Shown here piece after piece: positions 8,818 to 17,240 of a stretch of 64,000 nt of DNA. The DNA is from Streptomyces radiopugnans. GTDB lineage: Bacteria > Actinomycetota > Actinomycetes > Streptomycetales > Streptomycetaceae. Numbering within the stretch: position 1 is the first letter of the stretch; each line of letters begins with the position of its first letter. The stretch lies in assembly GCF_900110735.1 (NCBI RefSeq), contig NZ_FOET01000003.1, forward strand, positions 372,001-436,000, in the 5' to 3' direction. The notes beneath the pieces were generated by a model. The model searched no databases and had not been told where the DNA came from. It saw nothing but the letters and a program-made list of their open reading frames with translations. Position numbers and translations under genes: made by a program.

Positions 8818-10603
8818 TGAGCGACTCTGTCGGGGATCTTGAAGTTCCGCGGACAAGGGTGCCAGCGGTTCGGGATGCTTCGGCTGGTCCTGTACAGCCC
8901 TGTCTTCCCGAGGTGGCCAGTGTCCGTTCGTCCCCGGTCCGGCGTGGTGGTGCCCGAGCTCACGGCTCGGATGGCACGGGCCAGCAACCCTCGTGGGACC
9001 ACGGCCATGTGGGTGCGTGACCACCTCGACGGGCTCTGGGATGACGAGGACTTCGTCTCCTGGTATCCACGTGATGGCCGTCCCGGCCTCTCCCCGGCCC
9101 AACTGGCCACGGTCTGCGTGTTGCAGTTCCTGCTCAACCTCTCCGACCGGCAGGCGGTAGAGGCGGTGCGGTGCCGGATCGACTTCAAGTACGCCCTCGC
9201 GATGGACCTGGACGACCCCGGCTTCCACCACAGCGTGCTCACGGACTTCCGTGACCGCCTCGGCCGGGACAACCGTGCCGATCAGCTCCTGTCTCTGGCC
9301 CTGGACCGGATACGTGAGGCGGGAATGATCAAGGAACGCGGAAGGCAGCGGACCGACTCCACACAGGTCCTGGCCGCCGCCCGGGAACTCACCCGCCTGG
9401 AACTGGTCCTCGAAGCGGTCCGCGCCGCGCTGGAGGAAGCCTCCCGGGACACCCCCGACGTCCTGGACGACCTGGTGGACGCCGACTGGGCCACCCGTTA
9501 CGGTCGGCCGGTCCGCCTGCCCGCCCAGCCCAGCCATCCCGTCACCCGCCTCAAGCAGGCCGGAGCGGATGCCTGCCAACTCCTCCAGTGCCTGCCGGCC
9601 CGCCGGCGTGGTCCCCGTGCGGAGGCTCTGCGGCAGATCATGGTGCAGAACTTCCTCGTCGACGCCCGCGGCATCCTGCGTCCCCGCACCGAGAAGGACG
9701 GCCGGCCCACAGGAGCCGTCCGGATCATCTCGCCCTACGATCCGGACGCCCGCCGGGCCATCCGGGGCAACACCCGCTGGAACGGCTACCTGGTCCACGT
9801 CACCGAGACCTGCGACGCCGACGCCCGCGTCAACTTGATCACGGACATCGCCACCACCAGCCCCATCCGGGACACCCAGGCCCTGCCCGGCATCCACACC
9901 CGGCTCCACACCCGCCAACTGCTGCCCGCCCAGCACCTGGTCGACGGCGGCTACATCTCCACCGCCCTGCTGAACGACTCCGCACGCGATCACCGCGTCC
10001 AGCTCGTCGGACCGGTCAAGGCCAGCGGAGCGTGGCAGAAGAAGGAACAGACCGGCTACACCCGCGACGACTTCACCATCGACTTCGACCGGCGCCAGGT
10101 CACCTGCCCGAACGGCCAGACCAGTACCACCTGGCTCGAGGCCCCCGCCATGGCGCCCTACACAGCCGCCCGGTTCGCCTCCCGTCAGTGCGACCCCTGC
10201 CCGGACCGTCCTGCCTGCACGCGGGGAAAGTCCGCCCGCACCGTGAACTTCCTCCCACGCCACCTGCACGAACTCCAGGCCGGCAACCGCACCGACCAGC
10301 AGGATCCCCGATGGAAACGGCTCTACGCCACCCGGTCCGGCGTCGAAGGCACCATCTGCGAACTCGTCAACGCCCACCAAGCCCGCCGCAGCCGCTACCA
10401 CGGCCACCGCAAGACCCACGTCCAACACATCCTGACCGGTATCGCCATCAACCTTGAACGCCTTGCCTCACGAGCGCATCCCCATCGCCCCAGAGGTCTC
10501 ACAGCGTTCCAGCGCTACCTCGACTCACGAGACCTGACCTGGGAATGCTGGTGGCGGCAAGGCAAATGAACCAGGCCCTCAAGATCCCTGACAGAGTCGC
10601 TCA
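8818..10603 (+). mobile_element. IS1182-family insertion sequence
   Basis: The ends are 25-bp inverted repeats with one mismatch: TGAGCGACTCTGTCGGGGAT... from 8818, and its complement ending at 10603. One transposase gene fills the element. No clear target-site duplication is visible. The right end supplies the TGA stop codon of the vsr frame. It lies opposite to the restriction operon and separates methyltransferase-vsr from the ATPase-helicase half. Confidence 0.88.
8920..10569 (+). CDS. IS1182-family transposase
   Basis: About 549 residues from GTG 8920; an in-frame TTG at 8839 would add 27 residues. It has the IS1182 N-terminal region (SPAQLATVCVLQFLLNLSDRQA) and a DDE catalytic domain: RTDSTQV, LVDGGYIS and RSGVEGTICELV hold the likely D, D, E. 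Four cysteines in the CDPCPDRPAC area form a metal-binding-like insert common in the family. The frame looks intact, so the IS may be active. Confidence 0.9.
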   Translation: MSVRPRSGVVVPELTARMARASNPRGTTAMWVRDHLDGLWDDEDFVSWYPRDGRPGLSPAQLATVCVLQFLLNLSDRQAVEAVRCRIDFKYALAMDLDDPGFHHSVLTDFRDRLGRDNRADQLLSLALDRIREAGMIKERGRQRTDSTQVLAAARELTRLELVLEAVRAALEEASRDTPDVLDDLVDADWATRYGRPVRLPAQPSHPVTRLKQAGADACQLLQCLPARRRGPRAEALRQIMVQNFLVDARGILRPRTEKDGRPTGAVRIISPYDPDARRAIRGNTRWNGYLVHVTETCDADARVNLITDIATTSPIRDTQALPGIHTRLHTRQLLPAQHLVDGGYISTALLNDSARDHRVQLVGPVKASGAWQKKEQTGYTRDDFTIDFDRRQVTCPNGQTSTTWLEAPAMAPYTAARFASRQCDPCPDRPACTRGKSARTVNFLPRHLHELQAGNRTDQQDPRWKRLYATRSGVEGTICELVNAHQARRSRYHGHRKTHVQHILTGIAINLERLASRAHPHRPRGLTAFQRYLDSRDLTWECWWRQGK

Positions 10604-11410
10604 GTGACCTGACCAGTGGTCGCCTGCTTTAGCGGTGAGGTGCGCTGAGTCACGCTTTCGCCGGACGGCGTTCTCGATTCGGGCCGCTGCTTGGTCGAGG
10701 TCCTCGTGCTCCCAAACGCGGATGACCGTCCAGCCGGCTGCCGCCAGCGTGTCGTTGGTGTCCGTGTCCCTTGCCCTGTTGCCGTTGATCTTCTCCCGCC
10801 AAAAGTCCGCGTTCTTCGTGGCGGGCCGGTAGTGCTCCGGGCAGCCATGCCAGAAGCAGCCGTCTACGAAAACCGCGATGCGGTCGCTGGGGAAGACGAG
10901 GTCGGCCCTGCGCCGGACCTCGGCGATTGGCCGGGTGTCGACCCGATAGCGCATGCCGCGGCGATGGAGCAGGCTGCGGAGCAGCAGTTCCGGTCTGGTG
11001 TCCTTTCCGCGGTTGCCGCGCATTGAGGCCCGAACTTCGAGCGATGACGCGGTCGACTCGGGCGGCAGTGTTCCCTCTGCTAGGAGCCCCTTTGCTCGTG
11101 CTTGTCGCCACGCCTCAGCCAGATTCTGTTTGCGTGAGCCGAGCTCGACCTCGCAGACGTACTTCTCCTCGGTCTTGCCGTCTTGCGACCACCGCAGATA
11201 GGCGCGAATGCGTCGAGTGCGCCGATACAAACGAAGCGTGATCGAGGCCCGTGCGAGGCGCCCGTCACCCAGGTCGACGTTGCGTTGATTGCGGCCGCCA
11301 GCAGCACGGTCTTGCTCCACTGCTGGCGCGGCCGCGCCAGCTCGACGCTTATACGCACGCTCAGGGGGAAGTTTGTCCTTCCAGTGCCCCCCGACCTCTG
11401 TCTGCGGCAT
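10601..11410 (-). CDS. Very short patch repair (Vsr) endonuclease
   Basis: About 269 residues. The C-terminal part is classic Vsr: MRGNRGKDTRPELLLR, ADLVFPSDRIAVFVDGCFW, HGCPEHY and WTVIRVWEHE. About 130 residues precede it with no named domain. Vsr nicks beside T:G mismatches formed when 5-methylcytosine deaminates, protecting methylated sites. ATG 11410 is chosen because it starts 4 nt after the methyltransferase stop; an in-frame extension would overlap that gene. The stop codon at 10601-10603 is the end of the IS inverted repeat, so the last few residues may be altered. Confidence 0.9.
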   Translation of the reverse strand: MPQTEVGGHWKDKLPPERAYKRRAGAAAPAVEQDRAAGGRNQRNVDLGDGRLARASITLRLYRRTRRIRAYLRWSQDGKTEEKYVCEVELGSRKQNLAEAWRQARAKGLLAEGTLPPESTASSLEVRASMRGNRGKDTRPELLLRSLLHRRGMRYRVDTRPIAEVRRRADLVFPSDRIAVFVDGCFWHGCPEHYRPATKNADFWREKINGNRARDTDTNDTLAAAGWTVIRVWEHEDLDQAAARIENAVRRKRDSAHLTAKAGDHWSGH

Positions 11411-11414
11411 GACT

Positions 11415-12767
11415 CTAGTGTCCCGCTGCGGCCAGGGCGTCGGCGACGGCCTTGGCGAAGAACTCCCCGAGGGCGACTGGAACCGCGTTGCCCAGCTGCC
11501 GCATCTGCTCGCCACGGGGACCTGAGCCATGCCATTCGTCTGGGAACGTCATGACTCGTGCGGTTTCGCGCACGGTCATGTAGCGGTGCACGTAGGTCCA
11601 GCCGTCCGGCGACGAGGCGTCACGGATCCGCTCGTCCAACAGCATCACGGACTCTCCCCCTGGCACACCGTGAACGCCAGCCTTAACCGTTTTCGCGGGA
11701 CGGTCCAGTTCATTCGGGGTGTGCCCCTTGTAGATGCGCGCTCCAGGCCAGCCGATGTGACCGACGATGCCGATCTCCTGACCGAAGTCGAACTTCTCGG
11801 CAAGACGCTCCATGTCGACACGGGGCAACGCTGGGAGCTTCACATCCGTGCCGTATCCCTGAATGGCGTCGCGCAACGTACGCCACGGCTGGCAATCGTC
11901 TTCCTTGATCACCTTCGGAATGCGTGCCCGCACTCGGTCGCGAACGTAGTCAGGTACGTCTGGGTGGCGCTTCCAATAAGGTCCGTCCTCGTCGCGCATG
12001 GATCGGAGCAGGGCCGCCTCGGAGAACCTCTCCGTCTTGACGTATTTTTCGAAGGCGTCGACGTCCACGCCGAGGTCGGCTCGGAAGGCTACGATCACGA
12101 CGCGGTTGCGTACCTGCGGGACGCCGTAATTGGCGGCGTTGACCGGCACCACCACGACTTTGTAGTGGTCCGGGTCACTATCTTCATCGGATAGTTGGTC
12201 AAGGATGCGCGTCAGGTGGGCGTTATGGTCCTGCCACTTGACCTCGTCGACACGCTTCTCAAACGGAAGGCGCAGCTCATTCTGGATGTATTGGAAATAA
12301 TCGGCGAATGACGGCCGCAGTAGTCCGCGGACGTTTTCGCAGATAATCGCCTTCGGTCGCATCTCTCGTACGGCCTTGAACATGGCGGGGAACATGTTGC
12401 GCTTATCCTCATCGCCCTTGGCGACCCCGCCAGCACTGAACGGCTGGCATGGAGGACCTCCGGCGAGGAGGTCGACCTCGCCCTGGAAGGCGCTCAGATT
12501 TAGGTCGCGCACATCCTCCGGGTAGAGGGGGGCGGGCTGCCCCGGCTGTGGCGGCTTGGGGTTCTTCTCCTTGATGCGCTCCAGGCCATCGACGCCGAGG
12601 GTCTTCCGCGCGCTCGCGATGAGCGTCTCGCAGGCCCGGTTGTTGAACTCGTTGAACAAGAGCGGGCGGAAGCCCGCTTGGTGGACCGCCATGGCAAGGC
12701 CGCCCCCGCCCGCGAACAGTTCAACGCTGGTCCGCAGCTTCTTTGCTTCTTCAGGCAGGTCAACCAT
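11415..12767 (-). CDS. C5-cytosine DNA methyltransferase
   Basis: A 450-residue protein with the ordered motifs of DNA (cytosine-5) methyltransferases: motif I FAGGGGLAMA, motif IV PPCQPFSAGG with the catalytic Cys, motif VI ENV, motif VIII QVRNRV and motif X RQLGNAVP. It adds methyl groups to protect host sites. It is the first gene of the minus-strand restriction operon and is divergent from the GIY-YIG restriction enzyme, with 117 bp between starts. Codon use is less GC-biased than in core genes, suggesting transfer. Confidence 0.94.
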   Translation of the reverse strand: MVDLPEEAKKLRTSVELFAGGGGLAMAVHQAGFRPLLFNEFNNRACETLIASARKTLGVDGLERIKEKNPKPPQPGQPAPLYPEDVRDLNLSAFQGEVDLLAGGPPCQPFSAGGVAKGDEDKRNMFPAMFKAVREMRPKAIICENVRGLLRPSFADYFQYIQNELRLPFEKRVDEVKWQDHNAHLTRILDQLSDEDSDPDHYKVVVVPVNAANYGVPQVRNRVVIVAFRADLGVDVDAFEKYVKTERFSEAALLRSMRDEDGPYWKRHPDVPDYVRDRVRARIPKVIKEDDCQPWRTLRDAIQGYGTDVKLPALPRVDMERLAEKFDFGQEIGIVGHIGWPGARIYKGHTPNELDRPAKTVKAGVHGVPGGESVMLLDERIRDASSPDGWTYVHRYMTVRETARVMTFPDEWHGSGPRGEQMRQLGNAVPVALGEFFAKAVADALAAAGH

Positions 12768-12884
12768 GGGAAAACCATACCGCAGAGTCGATGATCATGG
12801 CGAGTTTTCACTCAAACGGGTCGTCTGTGAGTGAGCAAGGCCATAGGGTCCGTGGTGATCAACGCGGCAGAAGGAGCCCAAGGA

Positions 12885-13724
12885 ATGACGCAGGCGGCCA
12901 GGCCGGATGGCCGTGGCACCTACCACGACGACTTCCGGCTGAGCATCACCAAGGCCCTTGGCGATCAACTGGCCCAGGCGCTAACGCACCTCGGCCGTGC
13001 CCCGCTCGCCGAGCAGTACCTCGCCAGCCTCGACGAGCGGCCTGGCGTCTACCAGCTCTACCTTCGTGGTGAGTTCGTCTACGTAGGCAAGGCTGATAAG
13101 TCTCTGCCCGGCAGGCTGGCCAACCATCTGCGGAAGCTCTCGGGGCGGCGCAACATCGACCTTCGTGACGTCACGTTCTCCTGCTTGTACGTCGATGAGG
13201 ATTTCTCCGCATTGGCGCCCGAGCAGCTGCTCATAAGTCACCACAAGGAGATGGGCAACATACCGTGGAACAACAATGGTTTCGGTAATAAGGACCCGGG
13301 GCGTCAGCGTGACAGTACGGTTCTTAAGAAGAACCACTTCGATGTTATCTTTCCGATCGACCTGGATCGTCCCGTCGAGGGCCTGGAGCCTGGGCAGGTC
13401 TCGCTGAGCTCCTTCCTCAAGGCGCTCAAGAGCGGACTGCCCTACAATTTCCGGTACGCCGAGCCTCCGCGCCCGAAGTCGACCTTCTTGACTGTGTCGC
13501 GGGCTGGCCTATCCGCCGACGAGGCGTTTCGTTTGGTGTCCGAGGTGCTTCCAGAGACGTGGCAGATCGCTGCCCTCATGGGTTACGTGATCATGTACCC
13601 AGACTCCCCGAACGAGTACAAGAGTGCCTGGCGGTACTACCGGTCTGGCAAGGTGCTCGAGACCGAGCCTGAAGCGTCGCCCGAGGAGATCACCCAAGGT
13701 GATCTCCTCGATGCTGACGAGTGA
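12885..13724 (+). CDS. Eco29kI-like GIY-YIG restriction endonuclease
   Basis: About 279 residues from ATG 12885, which has AAGGAG eight bases upstream; GTG 12831 is an alternative start. The GIY-YIG core is visible in order: GVYQLY and VYVGKA (the two tyrosine strands), GRLANH (Arg and His), PEQLLI (Glu) and NNNGFGNKDPG (Asn plus the Eco29kI-family tail). Eco29kI cuts CCGCGG; whether this enzyme shares that site is unknown. Divergent pairing with the methyltransferase gene suggests a type II restriction pair. Confidence 0.85.
   Translation: MTQAARPDGRGTYHDDFRLSITKALGDQLAQALTHLGRAPLAEQYLASLDERPGVYQLYLRGEFVYVGKADKSLPGRLANHLRKLSGRRNIDLRDVTFSCLYVDEDFSALAPEQLLISHHKEMGNIPWNNNGFGNKDPGRQRDSTVLKKNHFDVIFPIDLDRPVEGLEPGQVSLSSFLKALKSGLPYNFRYAEPPRPKSTFLTVSRAGLSADEAFRLVSEVLPETWQIAALMGYVIMYPDSPNEYKSAWRYYRSGKVLETEPEASPEEITQGDLLDADE
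13682..13710 (+). terminator. Perfect hairpin at the 3' end of the restriction enzyme gene
   Basis: CGAGGAGATCACC and its exact complement are separated by CAA. The hairpin lies inside the last codons, 12 nt before the stop codon. It has no U tract, so it is either a weak terminator or an mRNA-stability element. Confidence 0.5.
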
Positions 13725-13926
13725 CCAGGAAATGTAATAGTCGAATGTAGCCCGTCCCAGTGAGGTTTCCCCGCAGACCGGTCGATCACCGATCAGGAAG
13801 CTATGCCCGTCGAGTACACTCCTCGTCGTTCGGCCTCTGTCGACCGAGCAGATCGGGAACACCATCCGTGAGGCCTTCGAGTGGCAGCTGAGATTCTCAA
13901 AGAGAGTCTCGGGGCGGGGCGGCGGC

Positions 13927-14232
13927 TCAGCCGAGGTGGGGGTAGGTGTCGGCGAGGTAGTTGCCGATCTGTTGCGCATGCTGGGGTGGATGTCGTACCG
14001 GTCGATGTCGGCCAGGGGGACGAAGCGGACATCGCTGGCCTCGTCGTTGATCGTGGGTTCACCGCCGACGGGGCAGCCGATGTAGGTGGTCTCGTACTGT
14101 TGGCGGATCTCGCCGTCGGTGTAGGCGACGATGTGGTACGGGTTGGTGTAGACGCCGAGGAAGCCGGTGATCTCGGCTACGATGCCGGTCTCCTCCAAGC
14201 ACTCGCGTACCGCGCACTGTGCGGCCGTCTCG
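13927..14232 (-). pseudogene. NUDIX hydrolase, C-terminal fragment
   Basis: The fragment begins in the NUDIX box (ETAAQCAVRECLEETGI) and runs through strands typical of the family. Near 13977 one base appears lost: restoring it gives an expected ending and a TGA at 13927-13929. In the present frame the product is joined upstream to transposase sequence and runs on to 13509. The first half of the gene is at 14927-15062. Confidence 0.75.
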
Positions 14233-14926
14233 TTACTCCTCGCGTCGATCTGCCGCTGCCCGACCACGGTGCCGGTGTGGTCCATCGCGGCGAGCAGCCA
14301 CACCGCCCTTCCGTCACCCGTCCTCGAGCCACGCAGTTGCTTCCCGTCGACGGCGACCGCCCGCCACCGCGCATTCTCCTGGTCGCGGTCGGCGGATATG
14401 GCCCGCAGGAATGCGCTCACCGCCATGTCGAGGGCTTCACCGTCGAGGCGAGCCAGCAGGCGCATCACCGTGGTCGGATGCGGCACCACGACCGTCTTCG
14501 TGAACGGATCGACGGCGAACCCTGCCGCCCGGAGGGCCCAGACCGGGGCGTCCGCGATCCACTCGACCGCCGCGGCCAGGACTTTGCGCCGGCCAGCACG
14601 CCCGTGGCCACGGCGGCCAGGACGGGCACCAACGGGAAACGTCGCCCGCGTTGACTGCGTGGATCGGGCAGACCGGCAAGGAACCGGGCAAGGCGGGCGG
14701 CGTCCGGCAGCGGCCGCGGTGATTCGGCATGGGCTAGTTGCTCCAGGCCCGACGGCATGCGAGAGGCTGAGACAGCGAGCATGGGTCTTCGGTTGTGGTC
14801 ACGTGAACTCGACACTCACATGATCACCGACCTGTGCCTGCACCCGTCTCCCGGTCCCGTATCTACCGGACATGACGGTTGATCACCGGGCGATCCTGCT
14901 CAATCCGCGAACACGCAAAGTCCCTG
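14233..14926 (-). mobile_element. ISAs1-like insertion remnant inside the NUDIX gene
   Basis: Transposase-like sequence appears in two frames: RFLAGLPDPRSQRGRRFPL in one, then HPTTVMRLLARLD and AVDGKQLRGSRTGDGRAVWL in the other. The frame change is near 14582. The right end (CAGGGACTTTGCGTGTTCGC on the minus strand, ending at 14926) looks like an IS terminus. The C-terminal half of the transposase and the other IS end are missing; the remnant joins NUDIX sequence directly at about 14232, so a deletion followed insertion. Confidence 0.7.
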
Positions 14927-15062
14927 GGGCCCACTGGCCGGTGTCGCGGCGGCGCTGGAGGAGGATGGCGCCGTCCGCGTCGGCGACGAGCAGGTTGCTG
15001 GCGGGGATGAGGGTGTTCGCCTTGGGGGCGTCGGGGTCGTGGTAGTACTCAGTCCTGCCCAT
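14927..15062 (-). pseudogene. NUDIX hydrolase, N-terminal fragment
   Basis: From ATG 15062 the frame gives a short protein ending at the IS boundary after RRRDTGQWA, exactly where a NUDIX protein would continue with LPGG. About ten residues of the NUDIX box are lost between this piece and the one at 13927-14232. Confidence 0.75.
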
Positions 15063-15300
15063 GGGCGGCCTTCCCCTCCTGGTCGGGCGTCCAGGGCCGG
15101 GCACCGGCCCAGACGGCGTCGAAGCTCTGAGCGTAGTTGTCGAACCACCCGGCGGCGTCGACTCTTCTGAGGTGGAGCAGGGGTTGGCGCTGGTCAGCTG
15201 GCCCCAGATGTGCGGATCGGCGGGCAGGTGGTCGTCGTAGCGGAACGTCGACGTGTAGAGCGTGGTGTCGTGCAGCCGTACCTCGCGCCTGTGAGGTGGT
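15050..15300 (-). pseudogene. C-terminal remnant of a DUF5919 HTH regulator
   Basis: The sequence VRLHDTTLYTSTFRYDDHLP resembles the C-terminus of Streptomyces XRE regulators with a DUF5919 domain. A base seems missing near 15183; restoring it continues the similarity (LLHLRRVDAAGWFDNYAQSF) to a stop at 15050, overlapping the NUDIX start. The N-terminal HTH part is absent, cut off at the creatininase gene end. Family assignment rests on my memory of the domain. Confidence 0.5.
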
Positions 15301-15315
15301 GGGCTCACCGCTCGG

Positions 15316-16026
15316 TCAGTGTTCGCCCAGGGCGGCGAGGTGGTCGGCGAAGCTCTTCGTCAGGCTGTCGAGGAGGGCTTCGCCCTTCTCGGCCGTGGCG
15401 TGGGAGGGGTAGCCGATGACGCCCGATGCGGTGTACTCGGTCATGCCCAGGGTGAGCAGGAAGCGGCGTTCGCCGCCGTCGTGGTCGGCCTTCTCGTAGC
15501 CGGGGCGCACCAGTTCGGGGGCGGCGTGCAGCAGGATGGAGGTCTCGTACTCCCCCGCGTGCATGTCGCCGTGCTTGTCCGAGACGAGACCTGCGTCGCT
15601 GCGGGCGCGGTCCACGTCGCCGCTCAGGGGGAAGAGGCTCATGCGCGGCCCGTCGACGTTCGCCTCCTGGACGATGTTCGACAGGACGTAGTTGCCTCCG
15701 TGGCCGTTGACGATGACCAGCTTCTGGATGCCGGATCGGTCCAAGGAGGCTCTGATGTCGTCGATCACCGCGTAGAGGGTCCTGGCGCTGATGCTGACCG
15801 TGCCCGGCCAGGAGCCGTGCTCGTGGCTGCACCCCATCGTGATGGGCGGCAGCAGATGGACCGGGTAAGCATCCGCGATGCACCGCCCGTAGATGGCCGC
15901 GATGGCGGTGTCGGTGATCAGGGGGAGGTGGGGCCCGTGCTGCTCGAAGGAGCCGACCGGGAGCACGGCGACTCGGGGCCGCTGCTCCTGGACGTCGGTG
16001 CTCGTGGCTGTCGGCAGCAGGTTCAC
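15316..16026 (-). CDS. Creatininase-family amidohydrolase
   Basis: A 236-residue protein with creatininase-family metal-site motifs: GSFEQHGPHLPLITDT near the N-terminus, NGHGGN in the middle and HAGEYETS later. The family includes creatinine amidohydrolase, FAPy deformylase-like enzymes and MftE peptidase of mycofactocin maturation. GTG 16026 has GGAGGA upstream and starts 17 bp after the XRE-TPR gene, so the two are likely cotranscribed. The substrate is unknown. Confidence 0.85.
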   Translation of the reverse strand: MNLLPTATSTDVQEQRPRVAVLPVGSFEQHGPHLPLITDTAIAAIYGRCIADAYPVHLLPPITMGCSHEHGSWPGTVSISARTLYAVIDDIRASLDRSGIQKLVIVNGHGGNYVLSNIVQEANVDGPRMSLFPLSGDVDRARSDAGLVSDKHGDMHAGEYETSILLHAAPELVRPGYEKADHDGGERRFLLTLGMTEYTASGVIGYPSHATAEKGEALLDSLTKSFADHLAALGEH

Positions 16027-16043
16027 GGGGCTCCTCCGGCTCG

Positions 16044-17240
16044 CTAGAGGTCGGCGCCGTTCATCCTGTCCAGCGCCGCGTTCAGTTCTGAAATCTCCAC
16101 CAGCTTCCGCCATGGTGCAAGGCGCTGCCGCAGGCGGGACAGCTCGGCTCGGATGCGTGCCGATCCCGTCCGCTCCGCTATGTCCAGGGCTTGCCGTGCC
16201 GCCTCGTAGGCGCCTTCCACGTCTTCCAGGGCGGCGTTCGCTGTGGCGAGACGGGCGAGGCACAGTCCTCGATCCCGCTCCTGGAGGGCGGGCCAGTGGC
16301 TCAGGCTCTTGTGGAAGGTCGGCACGGCCTCGTCCGGCCGGTCGAGGTGTAGGGCGCAGTCGGCTCCTTCCATCTCGATGTACGCCGGCGAGCAGTATCC
16401 GGCCAGGGGGTCGGAATCGTCTCCCTCGTCGGTTGCCGCCATGGCGTGCTCGATGGCGCGAGCGGTCTCGCTCCGCTCTCCGAGACGTGCCTTGCTGTTG
16501 GCGAGCTGCCGTAGGACGACCGCGTGCACGCGGGGGGAGAGACTGGTGGTATGTCGTAGTGCGGCGGTGGCGAGACCTGCACCGTGCCCGGCGTGGCCGG
16601 CCTCGGTGGCGATGTTGCCGCGCCGCTGGAGGACGTACGCGATGAGCATCGGATCGCCCAGTTCCTGTGCGTAGTCCATCGCCGTCCTGGTCCAGCGCAC
16701 GGCCTCGTCCGTGCGGCCGGTGTCCTGGTACAGCCATCCGAGGAACTCGGCGTACCGGGCGCCGACCCGCAGCACGTCCGCGCGCAGCAGACCGTGGGAC
16801 TCCTGGCACATCTGCTCGATCAGGGGCATCTGGCTCCGCACCGGCGCGACCAAGAACCGAGGGCCCACCAGCGGTTCGGCTTGGGCATGCTGCCGAAGGA
16901 CGGACGCCAGGTAGCCGAGCATCTCCGTGCTGACCGGGGCGGGCAGCTTGCTCTGCGGCGAAGGCACGGACGATGGGTCCCGTGGCCCTGTCTCCTCCAC
17001 GTGGGAGGGGAGGCCGAGCTCGGCGTCGGTCGCCTGGTACGCCTCGCGGAACAGCGGCCGGTGATCACGCCCGACCGGTCGCCGTCCGTTCTCGTACATC
17101 GAGACCAGAGTCTTCAGACTGGCACGTGTCGGCGACTCCACCCCGAGCCGCTCCGCCGCGGCCGTGAGCGCGTCGATCAGGTCCGCCTGAGTCCACCCAC
17201 GTGCGTGTCTGGCTTCCTGCAGCTTCGTCCTGGCCTTCAT
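16044..17240 (-). CDS. XRE-type regulator with TPR-like C-terminus
   Basis: About 398 residues. The N-terminus carries an HTH (LQEARHARGWTQADLIDAL) with the LVSMYENGRR segment typical of XRE regulators. The rest is alpha-helical TPR-like repeats. ATG 17240 is chosen because the HTH begins immediately after it. This architecture is common in Streptomyces regulators that sense peptides or small ligands. A perfect palindrome at 17313-17336 lies just upstream. Confidence 0.85.
   Translation of the reverse strand: MKARTKLQEARHARGWTQADLIDALTAAAERLGVESPTRASLKTLVSMYENGRRPVGRDHRPLFREAYQATDAELGLPSHVEETGPRDPSSVPSPQSKLPAPVSTEMLGYLASVLRQHAQAEPLVGPRFLVAPVRSQMPLIEQMCQESHGLLRADVLRVGARYAEFLGWLYQDTGRTDEAVRWTRTAMDYAQELGDPMLIAYVLQRRGNIATEAGHAGHGAGLATAALRHTTSLSPRVHAVVLRQLANSKARLGERSETARAIEHAMAATDEGDDSDPLAGYCSPAYIEMEGADCALHLDRPDEAVPTFHKSLSHWPALQERDRGLCLARLATANAALEDVEGAYEAARQALDIAERTGSARIRAELSRLRQRLAPWRKLVEISELNAALDRMNGADL

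Noticed and set aside
8575..10428. A 617-residue minus-strand open frame over the IS
   Set aside because: It is antisense to the IS1182-family transposase, has no family sequence and reflects high GC.
2415..13724. BREX, DISARM or type I restriction system
   Set aside because: No PglZ, PglX, BrxC, DrmA/B, HsdS or HsdM-like sequence is seen; the set fits the MORC/methyltransferase/Vsr type.
13509..14489. A single 326-residue protein
   Set aside because: It is an accidental join of an IS transposase part and a NUDIX part, and runs antisense into the restriction enzyme gene.
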